Part shown: one piece after another, positions 10,797-23,252 of the stretch
How the letters are laid out: each line of letters starts with the position of its first letter
Numbering within the stretch: position 1 is the first letter of the stretch
Translations under genes and position numbers: made by a program
Notes under the pieces: generated by a model
What the model was told of the DNA's origin: nothing
Database searches by the model: none
Seen by the model: only the letters and a program-made list of their open reading frames with translations
Source of the DNA: Xanthoparmelia taractica
Lineage: Eukaryota > Ascomycota > Lecanoromycetes > Lecanorales > Parmeliaceae
Assembly (NCBI GenBank): GCA_033085395.1
Contig: JANQBS010000253.1
Coordinates: 1-55,724 of the forward strand
Length of the DNA stretch: 55,724 nt
Direction of reading: 5' to 3'

Positions 10797-11835
10797 GATT
10801 TAGAGCAGAAAGCAGAGCATCGGCTAATATTGGATATCGCAGTTGAGGTGATGGGATCGGAGTCTGCCCTCATAAAAGCATATTACTACCAAAGGGTTAT
10901 GCGGCTTGGCAAATGAATTTGACCTCATCCTACCCGATAATGGCTCATTGGATTCGAGCCTCGTCGTTCCAGAGCGCGGGAATTGGAGACTTTTCGCGGG
11001 ATGGATGGTGGCTTGGGTCACCTTACCATGCAATGTAAGTTAAAAACAGTAAACTTGAATCCTTCCCGTCTTCGCCTAATAGTTTTCTATTTGATGTCAA
11101 AGATTGGCTACGTAGGGGAGCTTAAGCGCCCATCAAATCTTGAGCACACGTATGTGTGACGGTGGCTTAGAGATGGGTGCGCAATGTTGGGGTCGCAAAT
11201 CTTCTCATTGGATACACAGCATCCTTTCTCGCTTCGCTGATCTAAAAATAACGGCAGGCTGCCATTTCCGTGTCGGAGAAAAGAATTGTGTGTGAGTGGG
11301 GGTTGGAAATAAGCTAGGATCCTACTCTCAAGCCGCTGACCCCTTTTACAAAGCTTTGTGGAACATACACTGCAGGGTGTGAACGCTATTGCAGGGCCCA
11401 TCTGATCATGAGAAGGTCTTAAATGACGATAGTATCGATATGCACAGTCATCCGACTTGCGGTGACCCAGTGTTTATCAATGTGCTACTCTGAGTCGCAT
11501 TTACTCCTAGCTAGCGTTTTCTCTCAACGAGCGGCTGATCTGTTGTCCGATCCTCATATACTTCCTAGAAGGCGGAAATCATAGCACTGCCCCCGGTCAT
11601 GGATTTCCGTCAAACTATAGCGTCAAATGTAACCTCCTTTGCAATTAAGCGTAACCGGGCTGACTCTGCATAGCTCCCACATACGGTTCGGGACCGGTGC
11701 CAAAACAAGGAATGCTTGCGCCATTCTCCCGAAAGCCCTACGTGTTGGCTTATAGAGCGACAGATCCCTCACAGAAGCGTTTACACCCATACTTGTTACT
11801 TGAAGTCCCATGATCTTGGTTAATTATCAGCAACG
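10797..11835. other. no gene recognised
   Basis: Base composition returns to normal here. Short open frames exist on both strands but none shows a known domain, a plausible exon chain or a signal peptide. It may include the promoter of the following gene. Confidence 0.5.
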
Positions 11836-13944
11836 ATGGGCGTCCTGTACGATTCGTCAAGGCCTCCTCAATGTCACATGAAGCATGAAAGCTTTTGTAT
11901 CGTCAATGATCGGTCATCAATATTATTTTCCACAAGATATCGTAATGCTCGCTACTCGAAAACGGCATCCAGTTTGTACCATAACTTTCTGTTAGTCATT
12001 TGTCGTGTTGGTCATGTTCACGATGCAAGCTATCCACGGTCGCTGCCAGAATTTGAAGACCATGTAAACACCAACGGGACCATCGAGAATGCGAAGTCCG
12101 AGAGCAATCGACCTCTAGCACCGTTGACTACCTCTACTATACGAGGAGAGTCAATCAGCTGCGATGCTGGGAACCGGAAATCGGTCAACGCCCTCACGGG
12201 GCCCATCCATCAGTCGCGACTTGGCACTGCGATAGAGTCTGGCTCACTGGGATTAGGACATAGCTTGGATGTTGATAGCAGGCCTCGTTTGCAGCCTGCG
12301 GGTTTGGGGGATGCCCAGTTGTCAACCCTGGCACAACCAGTCGACGAGTCTATCAAGGACCGACGAAATGCTGAAATTCGACAAGAGAAGCAGAAAACGT
12401 TGTTCTCCTTACTCGATAACAACTTCAATGCTGCAGATGTTCCATTGCCTCCTTCACCACTCCTTATGCCCTCAGGTGACCGCCCCAGCGATAGAGAAGA
12501 TTCCTTAGCTTCCATCACCAGCGGAATTAGAAAGCGACTGCGAGATGAGAGTGATGATCACATAATACAGATTTCAGTCTCTTTCAAGAAAGCGATGACA
12601 CGCACGCGAATGATTGCCGTATCTGTGCAGGAACCTGATCACAAGGTCATAATCTCCGCCCTGACTGCTCAAGCTAGCGATCGGCCGTCCATTTTCGATG
12701 TTTCACGTGAGTAATGAGCCACAAACTACGCCTGAACGCGGCTGACGGATATCATAGGATGGTTGAATGTGGATTGGACAAAGTTGACCTCTAGTTCCTC
12801 CAACGATTCGCAGGGTTATGACTCTGGGGCCCCAGTCTCACTGGCTATGAACAATAGAAAGCCAGCTGAGGTTCCTCCCGTGCCTTTGTCGTTGACTAAA
12901 ACTATTGAGCGGCTCACTGCTGAACCCGATACTAGCATCCGTAGCTTTGTATCCGCGATCCAGGAGTTTAACAGGCTCGTTGGCAACGGATGTGATGCTG
13001 TGGCGAGATTTGCAGAAGATCAAACTCATTGCTTAGCGAACAATGGTTCTAGAACGAGATGCTATTCACGGGAGGGGATACCAGTCGATTACCGACCCAT
13101 AGTGGGAAACCTTCTCGGCCAACTTAGAGTGTTGAACTTCGAGTCGCATCCTACATCTTGCGTCAATAAACTTCTAGCGCTCACAAACCTCGCCGTGTGT
13201 AAATATCAGCGCAAAGCAATCCGGGAAAAGGTGGCTGATCTCGAACGGCAATGGAAGTCTGAGCGACCTCATAGTATTGGCTTGGACAAGTATTTGCCTC
13301 TACTCCTCCCGTACCGCCCTCCAGAGTCGGCTCAGCTGACTATAAATGACTTTATTACTCGACAAGCAATGGAACCATTTGATGTGAATCCTGGCTTTGA
13401 AAAAAGATCAGACCCTAGGACTAAGCTAGATCCTGATAAAGAGCTAGGCAAAGGATACATCTACATCTACTGGAATGAAGCGACTTTCGGCGTTCTAAAA
13501 ATTGGCTTCACTACCAGAGAAGTCAATGTCCGCTTAGGGGAATGGGAAAAGGGCTGCAAACACACCGCGAAACAACAGTATTCCTCACCTAGCAAAGTGC
13601 AACATGTAGCGAGGGTAGAGAAGCTCGTACATGCGGAACTGTTGAACTACAGAGTTTTCGAGCCTGCTTGTCGCACCTGTTTGAAAAGCCACATTGAGTG
13701 GTTCCGGGGGGTGAATCTAGCGTTTGTTGTTAAGAGGATCGAAGTCTGGAGCCAATGGATGAGCGAAGGCCCATATCAGAAAGTTGGCAGAAAGTGGGAA
13801 CTTACCCAGCAGGGGAGAGAGAGCATGCCGAAAATCGCAGATCCAAACAGTTGTCGGGAACCAGAGGTACGCGCAAAACTAGCCACCGATCCTCCACGCA
13901 GGTACAATCTCCGCCACATCAGAGGCCGAAAGCCTGGCTCTTAA
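11836..13944 (+). CDS. T5orf172 (GIY-YIG-like) domain protein
   Basis: Two exons, 11836-12706 and 12758-13944, join in phase through a 51-nt intron (GTGAGT, branch GCTGACG, end CATAG) to give about 685 residues. The C-terminal domain, roughly residues 515-625, has GYIYIYWNE, then LKIGFTT with an Arg a few residues on, and later a WFRG motif. This is the pattern of the T5orf172 domain (PF10544), related in fold to GIY-YIG nucleases. Upstream, a Cys-containing block (HCLANNGSRTRC) is also usual in fungal members. The first 250 residues are low in recognisable structure, and the ATG chosen is the first in the long open frame, so the N-terminus is the least certain part. Biochemical role in fungi is not established; nuclease activity would be inference. 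No stops interrupt it even though it lies about 1 kb from the RIP-like block. Confidence 0.75.
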
Positions 13945-16531
13945 TGGGGCGTCCGAAACCATTCGCATTGATAAATTCATGTCATAGCACGGGATTAGCT
14001 TTCCGCGCCACATCACTAGGAGGAAGATCGCTACAGGAAGCCAAACGCCAAACGGGTACTACACTTTTTAAACATTAAGTATTCGCCGCCCATCGAAAAC
14101 TTCCCCGACTGCAGTAACGCACGGAAGGGCGGTACTGTAGGTGTTGCAGAAAAAGGTGCTCCCGGCTTATCGCTACTGAAGAGTCTTAGCCCACCCCCGG
14201 TAGGCTTTTATTATTTTAGCTAGAACTGCAATGGAACGTTACTACCAGAGTTCAACTTGCCAAGCGCTGGCATCTTTCGTACTCTACGGCGTACCCATCC
14301 CGGCCTAGCACTTGCTGCCACCTATTCGTCGCTTGATATCCTGCCTCTGCCTTAGCCTTCACTAGGCAGCTCCGACCATACTCAGCGGAATGATACTGGT
14401 CATGTACTAAGGCTCAAATGTGACATCATTGAATCGGGTTATTACGAAAAAAGTTCAACTGGACTCAGGCATTCCCTTCGCCACCCCTGACGGTCCTCTT
14501 TAGAGCTACATATTGCGCGGCGAGATCACACATTCACTGCAAGTATTGCATAGCTTCGTCAGTCAGATCTATCGGAAGTGTTAAGGAAGTACTTGTGTAT
14601 TGATAAAGCAGTTTTATTAATCCTTGCTGGATATAAATTCGAAATGTCTACCGTGCCGCAGTTCGGCTATTTTCCTTGCTGCCTAGTACGTGGTGTAATA
14701 TCACTACCTACCAAGCGTTTTCAGCTAAACTTGATTAGGAGAAAAGCCTCGGCAGCAAATCACACGCGAAGTGACTACTACACTCTCTTCAATATATTCT
14801 TTCTGCCCGACCGATTTCTCCGTCCCTTTCGCTCTAGTGTGATCCCATACCAAGTTCAATACAGGCCATCATATCCCTATCATGAATAAGTCATACGTTT
14901 CTTATCCGGTTTCTGACCCATTCGGTTGCGCATGAGATAGTTTACTCCCACGGCTCCAAGGTGTGCGTCCATCTCACAGAGATGTGGTTGCAGGCGTTGG
15001 AGGCTCTTGCATTGTTTGCCTGCGCTGAGGTGGAGTCTCTCAGTTACATGTTCCCGTGAGAATCAAGGCTGCATCGATCGTCGTATAATATTGGCCGATT
15101 TGTGCCTTTGTAGCCTTTATACGTCTTTGAATGGTCTTGGTAATTATTCAATTTGCAAGCGGATGACAGCCATCCCGCACCGTAAAATGAGATATTGAGC
15201 AGTGAGGCTGGGTTGCGAAGAATTGAATCTTGCGCCACTGGTCTAAATCAGTGCATCTATTGGTGTCATATTATTTAAAGTAGTTTCTCTGAAATTTTAA
15301 AGATTAGGTCTCGCAACGTTTCCAGTCAGGAAGAGAAAATTGATGTCAAAACGCTTCGTTTCATCGTTGCAACTCTGCTGCCAATATTGCCTGGAGCAAT
15401 TTCGCCTTGTCTCTATTGGCAACTTATGTGAGTTACTGAGTAGTCCTTCTCAATAACAACCAACGCCAACTTTGAAATCCCTGTGGTATGCTATATAGCA
15501 GCTCTGGTTTCACACTCTGTTCAATTACCCTAGGCCAACTCTAGCGAAATTTCTAAGTCTTTATACTGCGTACCACGGATGGCTTGGAGATCTTCATGTG
15601 AATTTGCAGATTTGCCATGAGAGATATAGTTCGTTAATCTTCGTCAATGAAGGGAAACCCTTGACTTGATGAAAATAAAATGAATCCAGGGACTTTCGTT
15701 CGCAAAGGTCCAAGCAAACTCTTAATTAACTTAAGCGTGGTTTGCAAGGTGAGCTTATTATATCTTCTCAAAAAGTCGTGTTTAACCGGAAATTCTACTG
15801 GTAGATATCTATCGCTTAAAAAGTCAAGCATTCTACATGAAAGGTTCAGCCTACATACGGATAGTACCTGAACAAGGAGCCTAGACGACCATGACTACTA
15901 TTCACCACGAGCGCAATAGTCATAAACGGAGACTCGTACCGAGTATGGTGTCCAATGATGTCCTTAGAGCGTTTGCACCTCGTGCAAATCTGCATTTGGA
16001 CAGGTTCTACAAGACTGTTGGGGGAGAAACCAGTGTAAATGGCTGATCAAGTCCAAAAAATATCACCTCTGAATGTCAGAGCGTTCACTCTCAGTCTGTG
16101 ACTCAACGCTCACTGCTTGTAGGTAGGAACTTATCATCGACCTCACGAGCGTCTTTGCGTTTGGCCCAAGAATCGTGTTTATGACCACTCCACAGCTGCA
16201 ATTGATACTTGATGCTTTGAAAAATTACGCTTAGCGGATGGGTATCCAGTTTGAATCTCGATCTTTGGCTGGCATTAGAGTGCATCTTTAGATATGTTTG
16301 AAGAAACGGTTGCTTGAGAAAATGTGCGCTTTCGAGCGTAGACTGCGCCTCGGCAATCTTGCGTGACCAAGATAAGAATGAAGGAAGACGTTTCTTTCTA
16401 TTTCAGCATTCGATCGATACTATCACCAAAGAAGCCCTCTCAAGGGCCGAGCTTTCTGTGAAAGGCTTCTTCTTAATGCCAGCCGGTTTGGACAAACCCA
16501 CGAGATTATGGACGTGCTTACAATCTTTTAG
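13945..16531. other. gene-poor stretch, no gene recognised
   Basis: About 2.6 kb without a convincing coding chain on either strand. Scattered open frames of 60-107 codons lack known motifs. The last 130 bases may hold a decayed upstream exon of the P450 fragment: minus the frame noise, a LLLNAS-like segment is followed by an intron end at 16531. Confidence 0.5.
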
Positions 16532-17257
16532 GGTCCCACTCCTCGGCAACGACCGCGAGTGCTGTGTTCTTCTATCTTGCACACGAGCCTGAGACTTACC
16601 TTAAAGTTGCCAAAGAGATGCGCACCACCTTCGCGGCTGTGGATGAAATAGTTTCGGGCTCGGCACTCTCAGGCTGTTCGTACCTCCACGCGTGTATCAC
16701 AGAGACCCTGCGTCTATCTCCACCCACCGTCGGTGCCCCATGATGTGATGTACGACAAGCAGGTTTCTCCATCAGTGGCGAGTTTATCCCAGTCAAATGC
16801 GAGGTCGGCACGTATGTCTTCCCCTCCGCTGTTCGCGACAAGCTCACCTAACGGGGCCACGTTAACGTCATTCTTCCTACCTTCTAGCTGCATTCATGCC
16901 CTTCACCGCCATCCAGATTACTTCGCGGATTCCCACCTCTTCCTTCCAGAGCGCTGGCTCCCCGGTACTCCCGCTCATACAGAGAAACTTTCCAAGCCTG
17001 GGCCGGCCATGACTCCCTTCGGCATCGGCACCAGGCATTGCCCTGGGCGGTCCATGGCGCTGTTGAATATCAGCCTTATTGTTGCGCGTGCGATTTGTCT
17101 CTATGATTTCCGCAAGGCGGATGGAGAAGTGGGCCGCGCGAGGGAGGGATCTCCTACCGCGCCCAAGGGAAGGCGGAGGATGAACGAATTTCAGCTCCAG
17201 GCAACTACCACGTCGATGAGCGAGGGACCGTATCAGGTCTTCCGGGACAGACTATAG
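16532..17257 (+). pseudogene. cytochrome P450, C-terminal part with a nonsense codon
   Basis: The fragment starts at a probable splice acceptor (CTTTTAG) in the oxygen-binding helix (GSHSSATT), continues with VFFYLAHEPETY and the K-helix ETLR motif (ITETLRLSPP), then meets TGA at 16741-16743 where Arg would fit (CGA to TGA). It goes on in the same frame to ISGEFIPV. A 76-nt intron, 16812-16887, joins EVGT to CIHALHRHPDYF in phase. The haem-binding loop FGIGTRHCPGRS with its Cys is intact near 17040. About the first 300 residues of a normal 500-residue fungal P450 are not found upstream. It therefore looks truncated at the 5' side and interrupted once. Substrate cannot be told. Confidence 0.8.
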
Positions 17258-17531
17258 AGCGATGAGAGATGTGTGGCGGCTACGTGAAGGCTTACAAGTG
17301 CAAATCATGGCTTTGGTGAGATCTACTGGCTTGCTTCCAGGGCTGTTGTAAGATTTAAACACGGAACAGTGGGATGGGTGTTTGATGATCCATAGATATC
17401 ATCCTAGTGTCGTCTCTTTTAGGTAGGGACCGAGTAGACACAATCTTCTTTGATTTGAATAAATATATCATGCAATAAAATTTCTACCCTGCCATGGATC
17501 CACTAAATATCAGCCTGCTGATCTCTCACGT

Positions 17532-18978
17532 CTAAAGCTTTGAGTTTGATCGGCTCCCTCCAGTCCAAGGCTTCATCAAGTTCTTCGTGTTAGCTCTCAT
17601 CAACTCTTCGACCTTATCGGCGGTCAACTCGGTAAGCTGTTCAACATGGACCCTTTTTCTTTCGCCGGTGATCGTCACAAACACCCCCCCACTTTCCGTG
17701 ACTCTATTATCCGCCATCATCCTGACTATCTCAGCACAGCGCTTGACACAACCCTCAGATTGCCACAGCTTTGGAAGCATCATGATCCAATTATGCGGCA
17801 TCCGCTCATACATCTCCCAAAGCACAATAACTCCTTGTCTCGCCGCCGTCTGCGCAACCACTTTCCCCGAGTCGGCAAGTCGCTCTTGCCCCATTGCTAG
17901 CCATATTGGAGGAGACCCTGTCCAGTTCCGAGCTGCGGCGGGCGACACGAGTGGATGGCAAAGCATGCTTGTGTCGCAATAGACGTGGCCACGCGGAGGG
18001 TCCGCGGGCCAAATGGGACACGAAGGATATGTTTCGGAAGTTAGCGGGGAAGTATCACGATCGAAGATGTCAAAGGCGGCATTAGCCTGCCAGGATGGGA
18101 GCGCAATTGCCTGGTCACCGGCAGGGCTTATGATTGCGAGCCCAGCGGGCATGGGAATGGGAACGGTAGCCGAATGATATCGCACTGTTGGGACAACTGT
18201 GGATTGGACTTGGCGTGCTGCAAGGATGACTTGGACAAGGGAGAGGATGAGGGCGGCGCCCGAACTCTCGCCCACGAAGACGATCGTGCCCGCTGGAATG
18301 GGAGAATGGTAAGCATTCGAGGGTGGGTAAAGGAGACAGAGATACGCTTGCAAGACGTCGATCAGGGCCGAAGGGAATGGATTTTGTGGGGCTAGGCGGT
18401 ACCCGATGGTACAACAGCGAGACACGGTCTGCTCAACGAGTTTAGACACGATAGGGCGAGCGACGGTGGGAGAGTGAAGGCTTTGGGTGGGTGGATTAGC
18501 AAGTAGAGCTGATAGAAGTAGGGCAAGAGATAACAGACCAGAAGGAGCCTCCATACACGTAGACGATCGTAGTCTGATTCTGTACGTCTTTATCTATAGT
18601 GCTGAATTTCTCATTCTCTGTGGTTGGCCGAAGGATTTCTTTTGAGCTTGCATCAGGTCGATTACCAGTCCACTCGACTTTGACGTCCGAGATGGTGGGA
18701 ATGGTATACTGCTCATCCCCACGACCTAATAAGCGTATTGCACTGTCAATCAGGTAGCGAATGTCACCGTCCTCCGCCTCAGGTGCTGGAAACACTGCAT
18801 GGCTGACCCAGAGAGGACCCTTGATCCCAGACTGTCGCAGCGATCGTTCCTGAATGGTGGAGAGCGGCGTATCCTGGTAGAGGCGCGACAGAGCCGACCT
18901 GATCTGCTCGACAAGTGCGGTAATATGATGGCTGTTAAGAGACGCCATGGTTGTAAGGCTGGCTATATGAATAGGCAA
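17532..18978 (-). CDS. alpha/beta-hydrolase fold-3 (HSL-like) protein
   Basis: Exon 18978-18539 and exon 18480-17532 join in phase across a 58-nt intron (5' GTCTGT, branch GCTAATC, end AAAG), giving 462 residues. A second ATG ten codons in (18948) is an alternative start. The oxyanion-hole motif reads YGGSF instead of the usual HGGG; the intron lies right behind it. RLAPQNPFPSAL follows. The nucleophile elbow is GESSG (Ser about 219), the acid is in MGQERLADS (about 350) and the base is in MPHNW (about 376), so the triad is present. Members hydrolyse small esters or amides; many sit in metabolite clusters. It is divergently oriented to a dead paralog at 20495 with the same intron position and the same 949-nt second exon. 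Confidence 0.8.
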
Positions 18979-20494
18979 TTGTAAAAGTGGCAGTAGGTGT
19001 ACGTATTATCCCTGAAGACAAATTAGATCATGAATCAGTGCACCTTAAGAGGTGTGGAAGCGAGTGTACATAATAAGGTCCCCAAGTAGAGAGGGAAGGT
19101 CTCATTCACGAGCAATGTCCTCGTGATGTTGTAGGTAGCAAGGTACGCGGGCCGTGACGGTCCCTAAAAGCAGCCCGCGCTAGTGCCTGGCTACCCAATC
19201 CATATATCTATAACTAATTGGTTTGATATAATAGATACTAAGAATTTTCTATATAAGTTGTTAAGGTAGTAATTAGAACTCTATCGTATTAGAAATGTAA
19301 AAGAGTTAAAAGTATTTATCGAGTTAGAAAGAGATTTAATCTAAGGTCTAAGATTCTCGAGTTTCTTTAACGAAGAAAATATTCGAAGTTTGTTTTCTTG
19401 TATCTTGATATGACTTATTTTTGTATACGTGGGTTGGGCGATATGGGTGGATGCTAAGGGACACAATCACATTTGCACAGGCTAACTGCAGAGCACCTTG
19501 ATGCCTCCCGTCTGTCCATGCAAGAAGTGAATCCGTAGCAAACAAGCCCGCACTCGTCTCAGAACTATTCATGGAAGATTTTTGTTGGAAATCAGCATCT
19601 CAGCCCTATTATGCTTGGCATGTACTAGAAGTAGCACTCCACTCTTAGATGATTCAATCAAGCCGTCATCAAATTCCAACAATTTTACACTTGCTGCAGT
19701 CAGACGGCTCACCTTCTCGAGAAGGCCAGTCCCTTGTCTATGCCGGGGGAAAGGCTGAATGGGGGTTAGCGGGCTTTTTGGCTACCGATGGTACATTGGA
19801 TGTATTCACTACACTCTACGCGGCTCGGTAACCCCGAGTCGCCCAGGTGACCATGATCCCTGCTTTGCAATTATTGAGGCACGCGCAGGCACGATATTTT
19901 ACTCCGCACTCCCACCTCATTACCCCTTGCCTTATCATCAGTTGCGTCGGTTATAGTTGCTCCCGCGCATCGAAAGTGATGGGGACGAATGATTTCTTGC
20001 TACCCAGGGTCGGTGCCAGATTTCTCTGCCGACTTTTGGTAAGGTGTTGGAAATATTGAGAGGAGGAGGAAGGATTGATTGTTTCTATGGGTGTGAGAAG
20101 GCTACTTATACCCCTATTTATCACTCATGTGGGGTAGTCTTTCAACACAGTGCTGCAGCAATTCCAACATAAGGCCGCGGGAGAAAGTCGGCAGAGACTT
20201 CTGTCCCCAACCTTCGTACGTGAAAGTTTTGAGCACAGTAATAAGGCCGAGTAGCGCCTGATATGATAGCGGTAGGGTAATGGTCCACGCTCCTGCAGGC
20301 TGCAGACCGAGGCATTTTCAATAGCATTTATGGCGGAGGAATGACCCCAATCTCCGGGTGTGGGCTCCTTGCAAGACTTACCACAAACCTAAGACACACC
20401 AAGATGCGACACTTCGACGGCGTATAGCAAGTGGGCGCGGACATTGTATCTACATCTCCCACCTACCATACATCAGCCACTCTTTATTTGCATC
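18979..20494. other. intergenic region between the two hydrolase paralogs
   Basis: This should hold the promoters of both divergent genes. Apart from the inverted repeat and the AT-rich patch listed separately, no gene is recognised. Confidence 0.5.
19129..19196. repeat. imperfect inverted repeat beside an AT-rich patch
   Basis: GGTAGCAAGGTACGCGGGC on the plus strand is matched on the other strand by a similar sequence (GGTAGCCAGGCAC, a 3-base insert, then CGCGGGC) with a 20-base spacer. To its right, 19197-19380 is AT-rich and RIP-like. Together they could be one terminus of a small decayed element; no matching far end was found. Confidence 0.45.
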
Positions 20495-21909
20495 ATGAGA
20501 TCTCTTCCGGTTTACCAGTCCGACCTGGTAACCAGAACTCGTAAACTGCTAAGAGGTGTACGTAATGTTCCACTTTCGACTGTCTAGCGGGCTAGCCTGA
20601 TCGACCCTGATGTCAAAGGTCCATCCTGGGTAAGCCGTACCAGCTTTCCGGCCCCCAAGGACGAAGCGAATGGACTCCAGAGCCTATTGGAACGAGCCAT
20701 TGAGGCTTTGAGTGATGAGACGGTCGAATATATAAGGCCCTCGATCAAGGATGTTGACGCTCGATGGACCGGCCACAGACAAGGGGTGGGGGGAGAAGAG
20801 GCTTAGTCTCGAGCATCAGAAGATCAAAAGTATCGAGGTATGATGGAGGATATTAAGAGTCCTCTGACTATCATGTATTTCCATGGCGGTGGCTTTACGT
20901 TCGTCCTTTCCCTATTACTTCACCCGTTACATGTGCAAAGAAAGACCTGACCATTGGCAGCATGGGCACTCCAGGACAGTATCACAATGTCATCGCCCAG
21001 TTCGTCCAATCAACTGGAGGCCGCTGACTTTCCTTTCGATACCGTCTCGCACCTCAGCATCCCTTTCCTGCTGCCCTCCTCGACGCTCTTGTCTGCTATT
21101 CATCTCTTATTCATCCTCCACCTGGCGCCTTTCATGAGCCCGTCCCTCCACAATCCATCGTCTTCGCAGGAGACAGTGCAGGTGCAAACCTCGCCCTCGC
21201 TCTCACACAAACCCTCTTATTTGCACGCTCCTCAACTCTAATGTTTCACGGCAGCAAAGTGTCACTTTCTCTACCCGCTGGCAATGCCGTGCTAAGTGCG
21301 GGTCTGGATGTGACTCTCGGTTTCCCTTCTTGGCAATCAAACGCTGCCTTCGACATCTTTTCTGACACCTGGTCCTTCCTCGAACCAGATTATCCCGCAT
21401 GCGAAATCTGGCCTTCTGACCAACCTCGTGGTCACGTTTACTGTAAGATTAGCGCAATGCTTCACCCGCTCGTAGCGCCAGCATTGGCACGCAGCTGGAA
21501 AGACGCGCCGCCCATGTGGTTCGCCGGCGGGCAGGAACTATTCGCCGACTCCGCGAAACTAGCTGCGGAAAGGGCTGCTCGCCAAGGTGTACAGGTATGG
21601 TATGAGGAATACGAGGAGATGCCTCACGATTTTCCCATCATGTCTGCTACGTGGGCGTGGGCGAAGATCGAGGAGTGGCCTCAGTCAGTGAGATGTATGG
21701 AAGGGTGGGTGAATGCATGTAGAGTGCTTGGAAATGGTGGAACAATGGGGACAGGTGCGGTGGTCGTCTTGACTGATGGTGGAGAGCGGAAAATGGATGC
21801 AGAGAGATTGAAGGGGTTGAGGTTTGAGGAGACCACTTCAATGCTTAGGGAGAAGCAAGAGGGGTGGAAGGTTTTTACTGGGCGGGAAAAAGCGATGTCC
21901 TTGCTTTAG
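20495..21909 (+). pseudogene. alpha/beta-hydrolase paralog with three nonsense codons
   Basis: Exons 20495-20898 and 20961-21909 join in phase over a 62-nt intron (5' GTTCGT, branch CCTGACC, end GGCAG) and would encode about 450 residues, aligned throughout with the gene at 17532-18978. In-frame stops are TAG at 20585 (the paralog has Gln in PLSTIQERS), TAG at 20804, and TGA at 21025 after STGGR. All three fit C-to-T changes. Otherwise the catalytic set is complete: HGGGF, GDSAG, GGQELFADS and MPHDF. The second half (from 21241) is a clean open frame and could be mistaken for a 222-residue gene. Loss of function is recent, since no frameshifts are present. Confidence 0.85.
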
Positions 21910-23252
21910 AGCTTGTTCATACTATATACAAGCTCTCCAATATCATTTAATGCAGTAAATACTAAGAAAACTTGATGCACTAGTCTAATTTCTTTCTTTG
22001 GAACGGAAAGTACTATCAGTGGGACAGAGGAGTTGAGCTTGACGTTTCTGGCATAAGATGGTGCAGAAAGTATCCCCAGACGTTTGGCCCTATTGGTACT
22101 ACCTCTTCATCATCCGAAGTGCACGACGGCTGTCATCAAAGCAAGAATGCCATGACCTTGTTTCGATATCCGAAGCCCCATCATAGTACCTGTTGTCCCA
22201 CTTGTGGTCGGACTATCTATCATCGCGATAATCAATCAAGCATCGGCTATTGCGCTGGATCCCGTCTACCCTCCGTGGGTAAGCTGAAATGTGACGATAT
22301 TTTTATCTCCCAGGATATATTTAGACCGACGATAAGTACATATTCTAAAGTCAATATACCACTCTACGACCGTTGCACCCTTTCAAACCAGAGGAAAAAC
22401 GAACAGTCCTCGGTCTGCATCACTGCCCTAAAATACATCATAATGCGTAATCCTTCACCAACGTCAGTCAGATGTGTGAAACTAGCGGAAACCTCTCAAG
22501 AAGAACTCCATATGATCTACCTATTAGCAGCTTCCTATTGCACGACTCACACTCAACACGCTGTCATCAATCAATGGTGGGCCCAACCGATTTCAAAAAT
22601 CCCTCGTCGTCACTCTAATCTGCGCTCTTCTTAACCCACAGAGGCCGCCCAGCCTCTCCGCACCAAAGTCAGCCCGCCGGATCGTATTCAAGTCACCCTT
22701 ATGGTCGAAGCACCCGCCGTCGCAGCCCCATGCGAAGGCTTCGTTCTTGTGCTCCAAGACCCATCCATCCATCCGAGACCGAAGTTAGTTTGAATGACCG
22801 TGATCCAGTAGTGCTTAAGATAAACAACTCCTTGTGACTTTTCGTTATTGCACAGGGAAGTACATTTGCGGTGGTAGTTTTACACGTTGAGGACATCGAC
22901 CGTATGCATATATTACCGTCGAGTCATATCAAGCGGTACACATGTATACGTTGATAGATTTTTAGCTGAGTAGCTCTCTCATCATCTCCTCCGGGCTCCC
23001 TTGCCAATTATTCTAGTTTGGGGGGCGTGTACGCCTAGGGAAGTGGGGTGTACGCCAGAAGCTCCCAGCATCCTTCCCGTCAGTATGCGTCTCTAGCTCA
23101 AATGCTTGCAGCACGCATCGGTCATAATACATCTCTTGGCATCTGCAGGCCCAAGCTGTCCTACATACAGAGGATTCTACTATCACAGTCGATGTGCAAA
23201 TCCGCAAACAGACAACCTGCCTTGCCTAAACATAAATCAATCTTCAACCACC
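21910..23252. other. intergenic, no gene recognised
   Basis: A 171-codon open frame at 22119-22634 shows no known domain, and its neighbour frame holds a hydrophobic run (VPVVPLVVGLSIIAII near 22190-22240) followed by a GTAAGC donor, which could be an exon of a decayed gene. I cannot build a gene from these parts. Confidence 0.4.

Noticed and set aside
12210..12518. Minus-strand open frame of 102 codons
   Set aside because: It is the shadow of the T5orf172 gene's first exon.
21241..21909. A separate 222-residue gene
   Set aside because: It is the in-frame second half of the hydrolase pseudogene; upstream coding continues without a break to the TGA at 21025.
22119..22634. A 171-codon plus-strand gene
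   Set aside because: No domain, no homologous block known to me, and a neighbouring frame looks at least as protein-like.
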